Assembly: GCA_963691705.1 (NCBI GenBank)
Contig: OY829542.1
Coordinates: 29,312,579-29,376,578, forward strand
From: Viola odorata
Taxonomy: Eukaryota; Streptophyta; Magnoliopsida; Malpighiales; Violaceae
Length of the DNA: 64,000 bases
Direction: 5' to 3'
The position numbers and the translations under genes are program-made. Below the pieces are notes generated by a model. That model worked only from the letters and a program-made list of their open reading frames with translations, had not been told where the DNA came from and ran no database searches. Shown piece after piece: positions 21,146-33,009 of this stretch (position 1 is its first letter; each line of letters starts with the position of its first letter).

Positions 21146-21842
21146 TAATAAAATAAAAAACTTATAAAAGAATTAAAAAATAGTGAGGTTGCATGAATGA
21201 AAAAAGTGAGGGTTCATTTAGCAAAAATAGCAAGCAAGAAAAAGAATGAGCGGGCTTGAGGGAGTGCGAAAAAAATGAGTGAGGCACAAAAAAACCTACT
21301 TATTTATGCCGCAAGGAAGAATGTGGGGCTTGCTTACCCCCTTCACTTCCTAGTAGTTATTCTCCTCCTTTTCTACGTGACAAAGCTCATCTTAGAGCAT
21401 GTGTCATGCCCTTTCTATATTTATAAATACTTTTTTCTATACTTTCAATGTTTTATTATAATTTATTTGATCTTTTATTTTTTTAATATGTCATTTTTTT
21501 AATTTTGATGTTTAAATAGTTTTTTTCTATATTTTTATAGTATTTTTTAATTTGTTAGACTTTTGAATTTTTGAATAATTTTTGAATAATTATTTTTTTA
21601 AATATGTTTTTTAGTTTTTTATGTTTTTGTCATTGTATTTCATATATTTTTATATTTTTCATAATTTTTTACATTTTGAATTTGTTCTAATCATTTCAAA
21701 ATTATTTTTTTAAATTTTTATTAATATTATAAATTATTATTTTAATGTGTCGTTAGTGTTAAGGACAGAAAAACAGATGGAGGATTTTTTTGTAAAAAAA
21801 GAATAGTTAATGAGGTGAAATCCAAAAAATGTTAGTTGCGGG
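21146..21842. other. Very AT-rich spacer
   Basis: Poly-T and A/T-rich sequence without a supported gene. The short frame at 21275-21502 is low-complexity Phe/Leu/Ile and was rejected. Confidence 0.4.
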
Positions 21843-23377
21843 TAGGGGTGACAAAAATCCACCCATACCCAATGGGTACCCATATCCAACTAATTTAAGT
21901 GGGTATGGGTGTTAAATGGGTTAGTGCAATTTTTAAATGGGTAGAAATGGGTAATATACCCATTTAAACTAAAATAAGTGGGTTTTATTGGGTTGGGTAA
22001 TGGGTACCAATTAAACCAAGGCCAACCCTATCCCTCCCCTTCTCCTCTCTCTCTCATCTTTTTTATTTTTCTTTTTTAAACAAATTAAATTTTTTTAATT
22101 TATATAATGAATAAAATAAATTAAAAACTACAACAATGTAATCTCTATCTCAAGATGAGTAATTCTATATCAACTTTTCTTTTCTTTTTTTAATTTTTTA
22201 AAAATGGGTTTTATACTTTTCTTATAATTAATATTAAATTATTAATATTTGACTAAAATAAAATTAATTGATATTTTATTTGAAAAAATGAATAGCAAGA
22301 AGATAAGGAAAAGTGAGTATTAGATCGAAGTGGATTTTACTTATGTAGTAATTATATTGAACTAAATAAACAAATATTTTTTTTAAATTATTAGCATAAA
22401 AATATTAAAATTAAAGAAAATAGAGATAGTCCAACGTGTACCGACAATTTTTTACCAAAAAGTAATCCGTTATCAACCAGAATTATTTTCACATGAAACT
22501 ACAAAGACCTTCTAAATTTAAAATGTTTTATTTTCAAATTATTATTTATTTGTATTGAATCAGATAAATTTTATTTAAATAAAGAGAATTGTAATGAGTT
22601 GTTTTTCATTGGGTTTTAATTAATTGATGCTTTGAATTTTTTTTAATCGAGTGGGATAAAAAATATGAATTTGTCTACGCACGCAGAAATGAAATGTATA
22701 CGTGTCTTGTTGGCAGTTTGTGAATATATATGAATTTCAATTATAAATATATTATGTTAGGAACTAAAGGTATTTGTCTTCTTTTTTTTATAAATATTTC
22801 TCTTTTTAGTTCCAATTAATTAAAAAATATTTGGTGATATGTAGCTGAATATATATCCTAAATGGTCAAACCCGAACTTAAACGATAAAACCCGAGCCTA
22901 AATGGTCAAACTCGAACCTAAACGATAAAATTCGAAGCTAAACGGTCAAACCCGAGCTTAAACGGTCAAACCCGAGCCTAAGCGATAAAACCCGAGCCTA
23001 AACGGTCAAATCCGAGCCTAAATGGTCAACCCCAGAACCTAAATGCTAAAACCCGAGCCTAAATGGTTAAACCCGAGTCTAAAAGATAAAATCAACATAC
23101 ACAGTCAAAATTGAGTCACATAGTCAAACTTTGTCAAAATTTACATTTTTTTTGGTCAACATTGTATTTTTAATCTTACTTAATAAAAAATTATATTTAT
23201 TGAGTTAATATGATTTAAATGGGTATAAATGGGTATAAATGGGTGAGTATGATTTAAATGGGTATAAATGGGTATGGGTACCCATTTAAAAAATTATATG
23301 GGTAATAAATGGGTATGATACCTATACCCACCCATACCCATTTAATCCTTACCCATACCAACCCATACCCACCCATA
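21843..23377. mobile_element. hAT-like non-autonomous element, 1535 bp
   Basis: An 8-bp duplication GTTGCGGG flanks it at 21835-21842 and 23378-23385. Ends are TAGGGGTGACA and the complement TATGGGTGGGT. Both subterminal regions (about 21855-22030 and 23200-23375) are packed with GGGTATGGGTACCCAT-type motifs in both orientations. No transposase frame is present. The interior contains a 20-bp minisatellite. Confidence 0.8.
22859..23092. repeat. 20-bp minisatellite inside the hAT element
   Basis: About 12 tandem units of roughly TAAACGGTCAAACCCGAGCC. The middle alternates between GGTCAAA and GATAAAA variants, suggesting that part of the array grew from a 40-bp higher-order unit. Confidence 0.85.
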
Positions 23378-23385
23378 GTTGCGGG

Positions 23386-24640
23386 GCATTTTTGCAAATT
23401 GGGGATTTCTAAGGGGTGTTTCTACTATGAACTTTTTTATATATATATTATAAGTGTTACAAACTATTATTTTAGGTTTTATGTATTTAAAATTAGGAAA
23501 ATTCAAAAAAAAATTGTTGTGGGATTCATACCTGCATGTTTAGGTTAGCATTGACCATCAAATTTCGATTTTATACACTGAAAATGTTTGAATTGAAAAC
23601 TTTTAAAAAACATTAGAAATATTTTTTACTAATGTAAAATACTAAAACAAAGTGAAAGATTTAGTAAATTATAAGTTCTTTTTTGGTTGTTTACCAAATT
23701 ATTTTAATTATTTTTCAAAATTATATGGTAACTTAAAATATTTTAAATCTTTTGGTAAGTTACATAGAAAACTTTATTATTTTAAAAAAAATCCCTTCCA
23801 CACTATAAGAAGATTTGGGTTACTAAATGATAGATTTGATGATCAAGATGGTTGCAAGAACATCAAATCCTAGAGAACTCAAGCAAGAACCGAAAATACA
23901 AGCATATTATAAAACATGGATCTAGTTCATATTACGATTGGACTTGAAAAGATGGATGAAAAATAAACAAACTTGTATTTAGAAATTGGAGTTACAAAGC
24001 TAGATAGTGGTTTGATGTTTTAGTGGCTCAATACATGATTTATTAACCGTAGCAAACAATGTGAGCTTAGTGAATAAGGAGGAATTAACAATCAAGCAAT
24101 ATTCCTAAACTCTAGACCTGAGGTAAATTTGAATTGCTCTCTCTATAAGAATTCACAAAATAAGGCTAAAATGAAAAGAATGATTAAAATCATATATATA
24201 CATCATATTCAAAAATGGAATGGTGGCTACTATTTTAGGAAACCCTAGGATGGAGAATAATGTAAAGGCGAGGTCACATGACTTAACTTTGGATGATTGG
24301 ATGACTTGGTAAAAATGTACACATGGGATAACTCATGGGTATGGACAAACTGGAAAATAGAAAAATGAGAGGTCATGGTCAGGTTCTTGGCTTACTCTCC
24401 CATGAAATAGTTGATTTCCATCTCTTTCTTTTTGTACACATTGTTTTTTTATATAATTAAAATTATTAATTAAATGTCAAAATTCAAATTCAAATCCAAA
24501 TCCAAATTTAAATGTTAAATTAATTAATTAGTACAGAGTTATTGGAAATTTTATAATTTCTTGTAACTTCCCATAACTTCTCATGTTTCATTTGAGAAGG
24601 GCCTGGAGTAAAAAATCAAGTCAAGCACATCGAAACCCCA
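23386..24640. other. AT-rich region without supported feature
   Basis: No gene or recognisable element. It may include the left part of a Tat-type LTR whose tandem repeats follow. Confidence 0.35.
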
Positions 24641-24990
24641 AATTCGAAAGTCCAAGGTACAAGGCTGGAAATCAATATGCAAGTCTGGTCGGAAATCCAA
24701 ATCTCAAGTCCACTAAATCCAAGATCCAAGCCTCAAGGCTGGAAATCCACATTTGAGTCTCAAGGTTGGAAATCAAATTCCCAGTCCACTAAATTCAAAT
24801 ATCCAAGTCTCAAGACTAGAAATCCATATTAGGGTCTCAAGGTTAGAAATTCAAGTCCAAGTCAACTAAATCCAAGTCCCAAGTCCTAAATCCAAATCCA
24901 TCAAATCGAAGTCCAAGTCCACAGAATCCAAACACCCAAATCCATAAAATCCAAGTAAAGGAAAACCAATATCAAGTCTAGGCGACTCTT
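24641..24990. repeat. Tandem repeat of about 77 bp
   Basis: The phrase ATCCAAG...CTCAAGGCTGGAAATCC recurs at about 24647, 24724 and 24801, with shorter TCCAAGTCC units to 24960. Such tandem blocks are often found in LTRs of Tat-lineage elements. At 25035 an ATTGGCGCATCT could be a remnant primer site of such an element, but this is weak. Confidence 0.6.
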
Positions 24991-25435
24991 TTCTTTATTC
25001 AACTTGTTAATTAAAAATTTTGTCTTACAATATTGGCGCATCTAAAAGAGACTCATCCACTTATTTAATTTCAAATTATTCTTGATTTGTACTACACTAT
25101 TTTATAATCAATGCACGAAATTTTGTTGTGTACACTCTTCGTTAGAACATAGATGATTTTAGGAACTATAGAACTCACCCAGCATGCCTCAAATTCCATT
25201 ATCGCGATTATATCACTAAGCTTTTAAAAGTAGCAATGTCAATCTTAATGTTTTAAAAGTTACGATTTTGACATTTGTAGAATAAAAAAATATGATAATT
25301 TTGAAAAAAAATTTAAAAATAGAGAAAAAATATAACAAATATGATAAGATCTTCCATAGTGAAAATAAAAGAAAAATGTCATACTTTACACTTTTGGATA
25401 TTTGAATCAGAGCAACTGACTTTCTAGATACCATC

Positions 25436-26170
25436 AAATTCCTATGCCAAGGAAGATGAAGAGAAAATGACTTTCATAATTTCCATGGGGACTTACTGCT
25501 ATACATGAATGCCGTTTGACCTTAAGAATGCAAGAGCTACCTACCAGCACCTAATGAACTTGATGTTCAAAGGAATGATTGGGAGAAACATCGAGGTATA
25601 TGTGGATGACATTTTAGTGAAAAGTCGTTCTTTCACCCAATATTTTATCGATATAAAATAAGTCTTTGTAGTCATCAATTGCTATCGGATGAAATTGAAT
25701 CCCAAAAAGTGTTTGTTCGCCTTCCAGACTAGAACATTTCCCAGTTATATATAGTGAGTGGTAGAGGAAACAAACCAAACCTAGCAAAGATCCTTACAAT
25801 CCATAAGATGCGCTCCCCGCGATTGATAAGAAGAACAATTGTACTAAGTCTTTTCATTTCCAACTAGGTGAAAAATGTTTTCCCTTCTTCAAGGTCATAA
25901 GAAAAAAAACACCATTCGGTTGGACGACGGATTGTCAAACATCTTTTGTTCAGCTAAAAGAATATTTGCAATCCAAGCCTTTACTTACTAGTCTAGTAGA
26001 AAAATAAGAATTGTATCTCTATTTGGGAATCACTGATGAAGTAGTAAGCTTAGTTTTGGAGAGAAATGATAATGGCGTTCATCGTCTTATATACTTTGTC
26101 AGCAAGATCCTAAAGGATGCGGAAATGAGCTTGTACACACAAATTTCTTCCTAAGCGGGAGAAAATTAAA
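25436..26170 (+). pseudogene. Decayed Tat-lineage Ty3/gypsy RT-RNase H
   Basis: A broken plus-strand frame shows reverse-transcriptase text in order: EKMTFIISMGTYCYT, MPFDLKNARATYQHLMNLMF, GRNIEVYVDDILVKSRSF (with the YVDD catalytic box) and MKLNPKKCLFAFQTRTF. After a damaged stretch, RNase H-like text NGVHRLIYFVSKILKDAEM appears near 26070. The wording (LKNARATYQ, EVYVDDILVKS) is characteristic of the Tat/Ogre group rather than Athila. Several stops and frameshifts make it non-functional. Confidence 0.7.
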
Positions 26171-27711
26171 TGTGTCAAATTGCAAATGATGAATGAATGT
26201 AAAGTATAATGGTTCTTCTTCTCTTGTTTCCTCTGATTATTGAATTAATTTTTGCTCCTAATTTGGGCTTGGACTTGAGTTTGGTGGATGATGGATTGAC
26301 CTGAACCAACTTGTAGTTCACGATTGATTTAGGAAGAAACCAACCTTAAATCAGCTGGTGGCTTCTCTTTGATTTGCTTTGAGTTTGAGAGAAAAACTGG
26401 CCTTAATGGCTTATATTTTTTCTCTTTCTTTCTTGTGGATGATTCCTCTAGGCCTGATCTTCAATTCTTCAGCCTTGTAGCAATCTCTCAAAATTTTCTT
26501 TTTCCTTTTCTTCTTGATTTGATTTTAATGGAGAGGTTGTGCTTCGTGGTTTGAAACTCTATTGATTTGAGAAGAAACTTTCCTTGAATCAACATCTAGC
26601 TCCTTCTCTTTGACTTGAGTTTGGGAGAGAAAAACTAACCTTAATGGCTTATAGTTTTTCTCGTTCTTCTACTTGAAGATGGAATGCCTTGAGACTTCAG
26701 TTATTCAACCTCTCAACATTTCTTACTTTTTTTCCTCCAATGAGACCTCTATTTATAGGCTTATAAAGACGAACTTGAATTTTGAATGATGACATATGTC
26801 TTTGTTAAATATCTAACAAAAAATATTTGATTTGGTTTAGATTTGATCTTGATTTTAATTCAAACTAGATTTGGATTTAAATTTGATTTATGAATTTGAA
26901 TATTAATTAACTTGATATTTAATAAAATTAATAAATAAATATGATATAAGTTTTGTCCCATTCAAACTTCAACTTATTAATGAACATCGGCTTTAAATCA
27001 AACTCCATGACTATTAGGATTTGTGAGCCTTAGTAAAATAAGGTTTATGAGTCTTGGACACATGAAACTCATGAACTGGACTAATTATTTCAATCGGACT
27101 AAAAACTTCAATGTCTACAAATGCCCCTCAAGATTATTTTACTTGATAAAGTACATTAATCTTGAACAATTTCTTTACTTTCCCGAAACGTGAAGCATCG
27201 TTCACAATTTGGAGGAAAAGATGCACTAAAAGCTTGCCATAATGAGTCGATCTACGGAAGATTCCAAAATTAGTCTCATTGAGGGTCTGGATTAGTCCTT
27301 TTTAAGTATTATATTTGACCCAACAAAAGACTATCTTCCGCATCCGGAGATTGCTGAGAGATGTTGCATATGTTGAAAAGGTCATCTTCGAGAGATAAAT
27401 CGAAGATCATCCTCGAGATCTTTGTAGTTTTCTAGGAGAGGTTAGAAGAGTTTCTATCCTTGGAGATTGCTTGAAGAATTTATCCGCAGAAGTTGCACAT
27501 GAGAAGGTCTTTGATTAGAAAGGAGGCAGAAGAACATCTTCCTTTAGCCAACTTGTAGCAAAGCTTGATACTTCAAGGAGACAAAGCTCTTTCCTCAAAG
27601 ATACTTTATCTGAATCTCGAATGAAGATGATTTTGTCCAAATGTATGAAGGAAGTACTTGAATGCCTTTTGCTTTCAGAAGATTAATTCAAGAAAAAGTA
27701 ATTTAGGCACT
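26171..27711. other. Unassigned repeat-like region, possible LTR remnant
   Basis: A direct repeat of about 75 bp (TTGAGAGAAAAACTGGCCTT... near 26385 and its relative near 26622, both continuing AATGGCTTATA) is separated by about 235 bp. The minus strand reads CCTATAAATAGAGG at about 26752, a good TATA box. Together these suggest a remnant LTR on the minus strand, but the ends and family are unclear. There are no genes. Confidence 0.3.
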
Positions 27712-29176
27712 TGATGGGTGTCAATCCGTAAAAAATAAATATAAGTTACAACTCACAGCTAAGAACAAATAAATTGTAGATAGCAAGTAAGAGGTTCGAT
27801 CCACATGGAGTTATATGAATTTTATGAGAACTTGTAATAATTAAAATAACACTTAGATGAAATTGGGGCTTTTGTCTTAAAACTATAACTGGAAAGTGAA
27901 TAAAACATGTAACTGTCTTAGCCAAGAATGATGCTCTTAGTCAAGATGACAGATCAATGAAACGGGGATAAAAAATGAGAAAGATTCCTAGTAGAGGCTG
28001 GCAAGTTATGAGTCATGAGTTACAATCATTGACGCAGAGGTGTTCATCTTTAATCTACAAAGTTGCTATAGGATCAAGGTACGCTTATGACCCCTACTTC
28101 CCTCTAGTATCAACACCACCTCAGGTACGCTTAGAGATATGCCTAACCAACTAACACCTTGCTGCTTAAAGGGTTTACTGAGTTGGTTGATGAACGATCA
28201 GGGGAAGAAAACTCCAGACTAGTATCCTCGGGCGTCAATCAGGACTAGATCTGATTAACCTTTTACCCTACCGTTTCACAGATGTTCCGCTAGCGCGTAG
28301 GTGTCTACTTCGATTCTCTTGGTCAATAATCCATGGCCAAGAGAAATGACTGTTGCATTATCTATTTAACACTAAATTGGCCAGATCTAACATCAAATAG
28401 AAACATGTTAGAAATGATTGTGAGATTGATTAAAGGTAGATTTAAAGAGTGATAAGATCGATTAGGCCCCATGCATACTCAAACTCATGCTTAAAATACC
28501 TCTACTAAGAAGGATGTACTTAGCTACTCATACTCATGATTGAAAGCAAAATAACAATGTATTGAAAAAAATTAAAAATCCTTCATTGCTGAAGGAGCAG
28601 AGTGTATGTAAAAAATGGCGATAGAAAATCAGAGAGAAGATTCAAACCCAACAACGACGAACCCTTCTCTCAAAACCCTAGGAAGAGTATAAATAGTCCT
28701 CTGTTCCTAGAAAATAGCTAACAACGGAATTAAAGGAAAATTAAATCCTAATCAACTCTGAATTGTATTTGAATTTCTCTCTTCCTCACAAAAGAATCCT
28801 ATCAGAATGAAAATAGCGGGGCGCATCTACAATCCGTCCGCGATTAACGCCCTTCAATCGTCAGGGCAGGAAAGAATCATCTACTAGCGCCTTCGATCTG
28901 CTATATGTTTCGTATATTTCTCTAGGGTGATGGATTGGTCAAGTGAGTCTGTCTTGGCCAAGAGAGAGGACTTCTCAGTTTTGGTCAAGAAAATAGCCAA
29001 GAATCCGACTGCTCCAATTTCTACCGAGAATTGTGCTTAATCTCCTCCTTCTTGCCCCCTACCTCTCCAAAGCTGTTCCCTACAATAATCAAATGATTTA
29101 CACTAAAATCAATAGCATACCATTTGAAATTACAAGAGAACTAGTGGTAAAAACCACTACAATTAAAGCTCAATCA
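27712..29176 (-). mobile_element. 3' LTR of Athila element E1
   Basis: On the minus strand it begins TGATTGAGCTTTAATTG directly after a polypurine tract (29177-29190, AAGTGGGGGAAATT) and ends GACACCCATCA at 27712, total 1465 bp. A TATTTATA box lies at 28686-28697. The R/U5 part (GTGGATCGAACCTCTTAC near 27800; the CACCTTGCTG block near 28170) aligns with the G LTR near 57570 and 57935, but they are clearly different copies. The left flank is GCACT. Confidence 0.75.
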
Positions 29177-30295
29177 AATTTCCCCCACTTAATCTAATGC
29201 TTGCCCCCAAACATACTGACTCTATAACAAAACAAAACAAAACATATAGAAAGATAGAAATCAGAAGACTCCTGCGATTAACCATCCATCTCATCACATA
29301 GAATGCTCAAACACTTTAATCCACAACTCCAAAACCATATTACTAAGGCCTAACCAATACCCCAAACATCCTACATCTACATAGTCATGATTCAGGTGCT
29401 CCATGATAAAATCATGCAAACTGAAACACAACAAAAATAGTTTTATCTTCCTTTTTTTCTTGTGCCATATAGACTGCTCTTTTTAATTTTGTGTGTACAT
29501 ATTTTGAGCCTTGCTTTTTACCAGCATTTCATAGGAATTTTTTGATTTATTGAGTAGTTTCGTGGATACTCTCACTTTATGAGGCAAGAGCACCAGGACA
29601 GACTGATTTCCTTTTCTATGCTGTTCATTTTTGTTCTTTTTCAAAAGGAGTTCTCTGGATACTCCTGCTTTCTAAGGCAAGAATACCAGAGTAATTGCAA
29701 GTATTTAAGCATTTCAAGGGCTCACTTAAGCATTGCATCGTAGTTCTATGTGTCAAAGGTTTTTAAGGTAAGATAAAATAGTGGTGAATATTTCATTTGC
29801 AGATTCTGGTGTTAAGCACCAGAATCGTGAGTCTATGTAGTTGAGGGATGTTCAAAGAGTACCAGGAGTCGTCCTCTTACAGGTATTGCCCTAACAGTAT
29901 GGTATGGAGTCATGAAATAAAGCATTCTTGCTTTCTATGTGAACAGACAAAATGTTCAAAGATAAGATGCCTTCTGATTCTTGAAAATAATGCAAAACAT
30001 CCAATCTATCTAAAAACATATAAAAATCAAAAGAAGATCATGTAGAAAAATTTAAAACAGACCTAAAAATTTGCAAAAATTAATCTAACTTATGCAAAAA
30101 TAATTAAAACACTCAAAAGTTAAAATCACACAAACAGTAAACAAATAAAATAAATCACACATAACTAAAACCCTTCCCCACACTTATTGGACACATTGTC
30201 CTCAATGTGTGAGAAAGGTGAGTAACACATATAGGAAAGTAAAAGCAAAATTAGACAAATATATATCCAAAAAGAAATCACATGGGGCATGTCAT
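29177..30295 (-). other. 3' non-coding region of Athila element E1
   Basis: Contains the LTR-adjacent polypurine tract (29177-29190) and, near 30170-30205, the Athila-typical block CACATTGAGGACAATGTGTCC with AAGTGTGGGGAAGG on the minus strand. That block follows the extra ORF in all Athila copies here. No gene is present between them. Confidence 0.6.
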
Positions 30296-31076
30296 TCAGA
30301 GTCTGACTCTGTCAGTGGGGAATTGAGGAGTTGGACCGGAGGGCATTGGAGCATGGGAGGCATCTAGCTTGTTATGTAGGAGCAGCAAGGAGTCAATGAT
30401 ATTCTGGTTCTGGGTGAAGGATTGGTCCTGAGTGTCCTGCATGGCTTGGAGGAGGGAGTTTGTTTTCCTCTGTTCAACAAGAAGAGCTACCAATAGATCC
30501 TGAGGAGGTGCTGGGGTAAGGGCTCTTCGTATTGCTGCTTCTTTTGCTTCTTTTGTAGAGTCTCCTTGAAAAATACTCTCCTCTCTAGGCGTGGTACCTG
30601 TGTTATACCTGAGCTAGATTTGGAGAGGGACTCTGGTTCTAGTTTTGGGATGACGTCTGCCATGGGTTCCTTTCCTTTCCTTTGTATGGAGCAGAAACAG
30701 AAGAAGGTTCGGCGATGGCTACTGTTATTATGGTGATGTTGGTGGCAGGAACTAAAGTATGGGCCAAGACAAAAGTCATCCTAGCCAAGGAAGGTGGAGG
30801 CGTGTCCTCTTTGCTTTTTCTTCGGCTCTCTTTGGCTTCGCCCGACATCGAGGTCTCCAAATGTCATTTTTGGAGCAGGGTAAAGGCGATCTCGGTGACA
30901 CCTGTGCCTGCTGGTATCCATGACTCTATGGGTCTGATGCGCAACCCTTCACCAGACACGAAGTGTCTGGCTTGGGCTGGAATCCATGTGTCTTTCGGCA
31001 TCTCTATTTTGACAACTTGCGGCGGAGCCTGCGGCGCTGAATCACTTGGGATGCCAAAGAGGTTGAAAGCCATGGT
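30296..31076 (-). pseudogene. Athila E1 extra ORF, C-terminal part
   Basis: Three minus-strand pieces (31085-30864, 30860-30639, 30493-30296) form a decayed end of the Athila post-integrase ORF. The first reads MAFNLFGIPSDSAPQAPPQV and KDTWIPAQARHFVSGEGLRI. The last has a helical QRKTNSLLQAMQDTQ and IIDSLLLLHNKLD, in the place of the coiled segment of G (RWAKMLIDDQKEIMDFL). Stops and shifts separate them. The part upstream in the protein continues beyond element C at 36033. Confidence 0.45.
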
Positions 31077-31756
31077 TGATAACATTCAGCCCTCCTTTGG
31101 ATGGATTGAGGCCAAATTGATGGACAACTTGATGGACAACTTCGGATCTAGTCTTCGTTGAGAGGATGATGAACTCATTTAGGGTGGATTGAGTGCGGAA
31201 TATTTGGATGTTAGGGAGTATTGAAGGCAGCGAAATATAGATGGAGGAAATCGAAGATGATTTATGAAAAAAGTAGATTAAACTTGCACACAAGTGTTTA
31301 CAAGGATTAACAATCGAAACCTTCCCTTAATTGATCACAATGATCAAGCCGAAAGGTGTTAATTGCTTGAATTAAAACCGGTTTTAAGAACCCTAGGGCA
31401 AAGCCAACTAATCGGTCTTGAAAGGAGATAAACTCACAATTAAATTAAAGACAAGCTATAAAAGAGGCTATCTCCTTTTATTTATAGCTTGGGACTTATT
31501 AAATCGAAAACCCTACACTACCCTTCACTTAAGGCCTTAGCCGCGGGCTTGGCTTGGTCTTGGAGAACTAACGCAAGGCCTCAGATGGCTAGCGCATGGG
31601 CCAAGGCGGGCGTTAGGGCTGGCGCACGACCTCGCGCGGAGTTCCTCATGGGATGCAAGGGTTTGGTGCGGCCCCGCGCGTGCTTCCTCATGGTTGGCTC
31701 GACCATCCTGTGAAGCCTTGTCGCAGATACGAGGTAGAGTACTCGAGCTCATATCA
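31077..31756 (-). repeat. 3' LTR of element C
   Basis: Starts TGATATGAGCTCGAG and ends GAATGTTATCA on the minus strand (TGATA...TATCA). A TATAAATA box lies at 31479-31486. By eye about 30 mismatches and two small indels separate it from the other LTR (roughly 95% identity), so C is older than B. It contains an extra copy of GATGGACAACTT near 31125. Confidence 0.85.
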
Positions 31757-33009
31757 TCCCCTCCCTCTTCAAATTGATTCGTCCTCGAATCTACACGCTC
31801 CATTCCTTTGCGAATGTCACACCTACTACCTACAAAGGAGAGACATGAATCAACACTATAAAATGGAGGTGGAAAATAACTCCTCATGAACCGTAGACAC
31901 CCTTGTGACCACAATCGCTTGGAGAGCCATAACAATATTAGCTCCAAAGGGGTGCGATGGAGTTTAATCACACAAGATGGGTTGCTGTTGTTACCTATAC
32001 AAACGTATCGACACCAAGAATAAGGGAACAAGTCTATGGGGGAGATCACAAGAGACCCATAGTCATTCGTTACTAGAGATAATCCAATATACGGGCAGAT
32101 TGTGCGAGATGAAACTAGCGCATGCGAACAACGACAATGTGTAGGCATGTGCAATTGTGATGGTACACTATGTGAGAATGGATCATGATAAGAAGTGACA
32201 CATACAAAATAGACATGTACCATAATGTCTAACACATGTGGCAAGACGAAAGTGCTACAAGAGAAAGGGGTAGAAGGCACAAACGCTAGTGAAGACCCGT
32301 ATGGAGCCGTGGTGAGCCACTCCTCCGTAGGATCAACTGCCGAAACTAGCACAATAGAAAAGATATCACTAGAAGAAACGGGGTTAGTGTTAGCGAAATA
32401 CAAATAGGGATCCGTAAACTGTCCAAGAAGGCACGGTTTAAGGAAGGAATCCGCAACTCTCAACGTACTCCTTTCGGCACCTAAGCTCACTCTTTTGGGT
32501 GCCATTTCCTCACTGTTTTCACTCGTGAACTCACTAGCTTGCTTGCTGTTTTCAAGCCATATTTTTCTCCTCGTTACAAGCTCACCACTCTCTAGTATGA
32601 TATTTTCCTCACTCTCTCCACTTACTTTCTTCACTCTACTCCTCTCATTTTTGAAATCAGGTATGGGAAGATGCATAAATGGAGCACACGCCTTGGAGAG
32701 CTTGGCTTGGTCCTCATACACTTGGAAAGGTGGCAAGGGAGGGATGAGGAAATTGTGGCCCACGTGCTGGAATTGGGACATGTTGAGGATCCCCTCATGG
32801 GCAACTCTCTGATCAAATTGCCACGACCTACCAAACAACAAATGGGTAAAATCCATTGCTGCCACATCATAAGTTGTCTCATTCACATACTCACCAATCG
32901 CGAATGGAATTATCACTTGTTTAGTGACCTTGACGGAGCTGTCCTCCTTAAACCAATTGAGTACATATGTATATGGTTGCCGTGATGTTGTGAGGCTCAA
33001 GGAATACAT
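31537..33009 (-). CDS. Element C ORF2: protease tail fused to integrase C-terminal tail
   Basis: The 490-codon frame begins with text matching the end of the aspartic protease region of element B: VKVTKQVIIPFAIGEY, then HLLFGRSWQFDQRVAHEG (B has HILLGRPWQFDRAANHEG). The QVYEDQAKL linker and about 250 unassigned residues follow. The tail VDSRTNQFEEGGDDM corresponds to the integrase C-terminus of B (DSRSNPFDGGGDD). The frame then reads 220 bp into the 3' LTR. The protease active site (DSG-like) is not in this frame, nor is any RT or integrase core. It is probably a deletion product that kept the ends; whether a protein is made is unknown. Confidence 0.6.
   Translation of the reverse strand: MYSLSLTTSRQPYTYVLNWFKEDSSVKVTKQVIIPFAIGEYVNETTYDVAAMDFTHLLFGRSWQFDQRVAHEGILNMSQFQHVGHNFLIPPLPPFQVYEDQAKLSKACAPFMHLPIPDFKNERSRVKKVSGESEENIILESGELVTRRKIWLENSKQASEFTSENSEEMAPKRVSLGAERSTLRVADSFLKPCLLGQFTDPYLYFANTNPVSSSDIFSIVLVSAVDPTEEWLTTAPYGSSLAFVPSTPFSCSTFVLPHVLDIMVHVYFVCVTSYHDPFSHSVPSQLHMPTHCRCSHALVSSRTICPYIGLSLVTNDYGSLVISPIDLFPYSWCRYVCIGNNSNPSCVIKLHRTPLELILLWLSKRLWSQGCLRFMRSYFPPPFYSVDSCLSFVGSRCDIRKGMERVDSRTNQFEEGGDDMSSSTLPRICDKASQDGRANHEEARAGPHQTLASHEELRARSCASPNARLGPCASHLRPCVSSPRPSQARG

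Noticed and set aside
23309..23873. Plus-strand ORFs in AT-rich DNA next to the hAT element
   Set aside because: Composition is Phe/Tyr/Lys/Asn-rich as expected for random AT-rich sequence; the first starts inside the transposon terminus.
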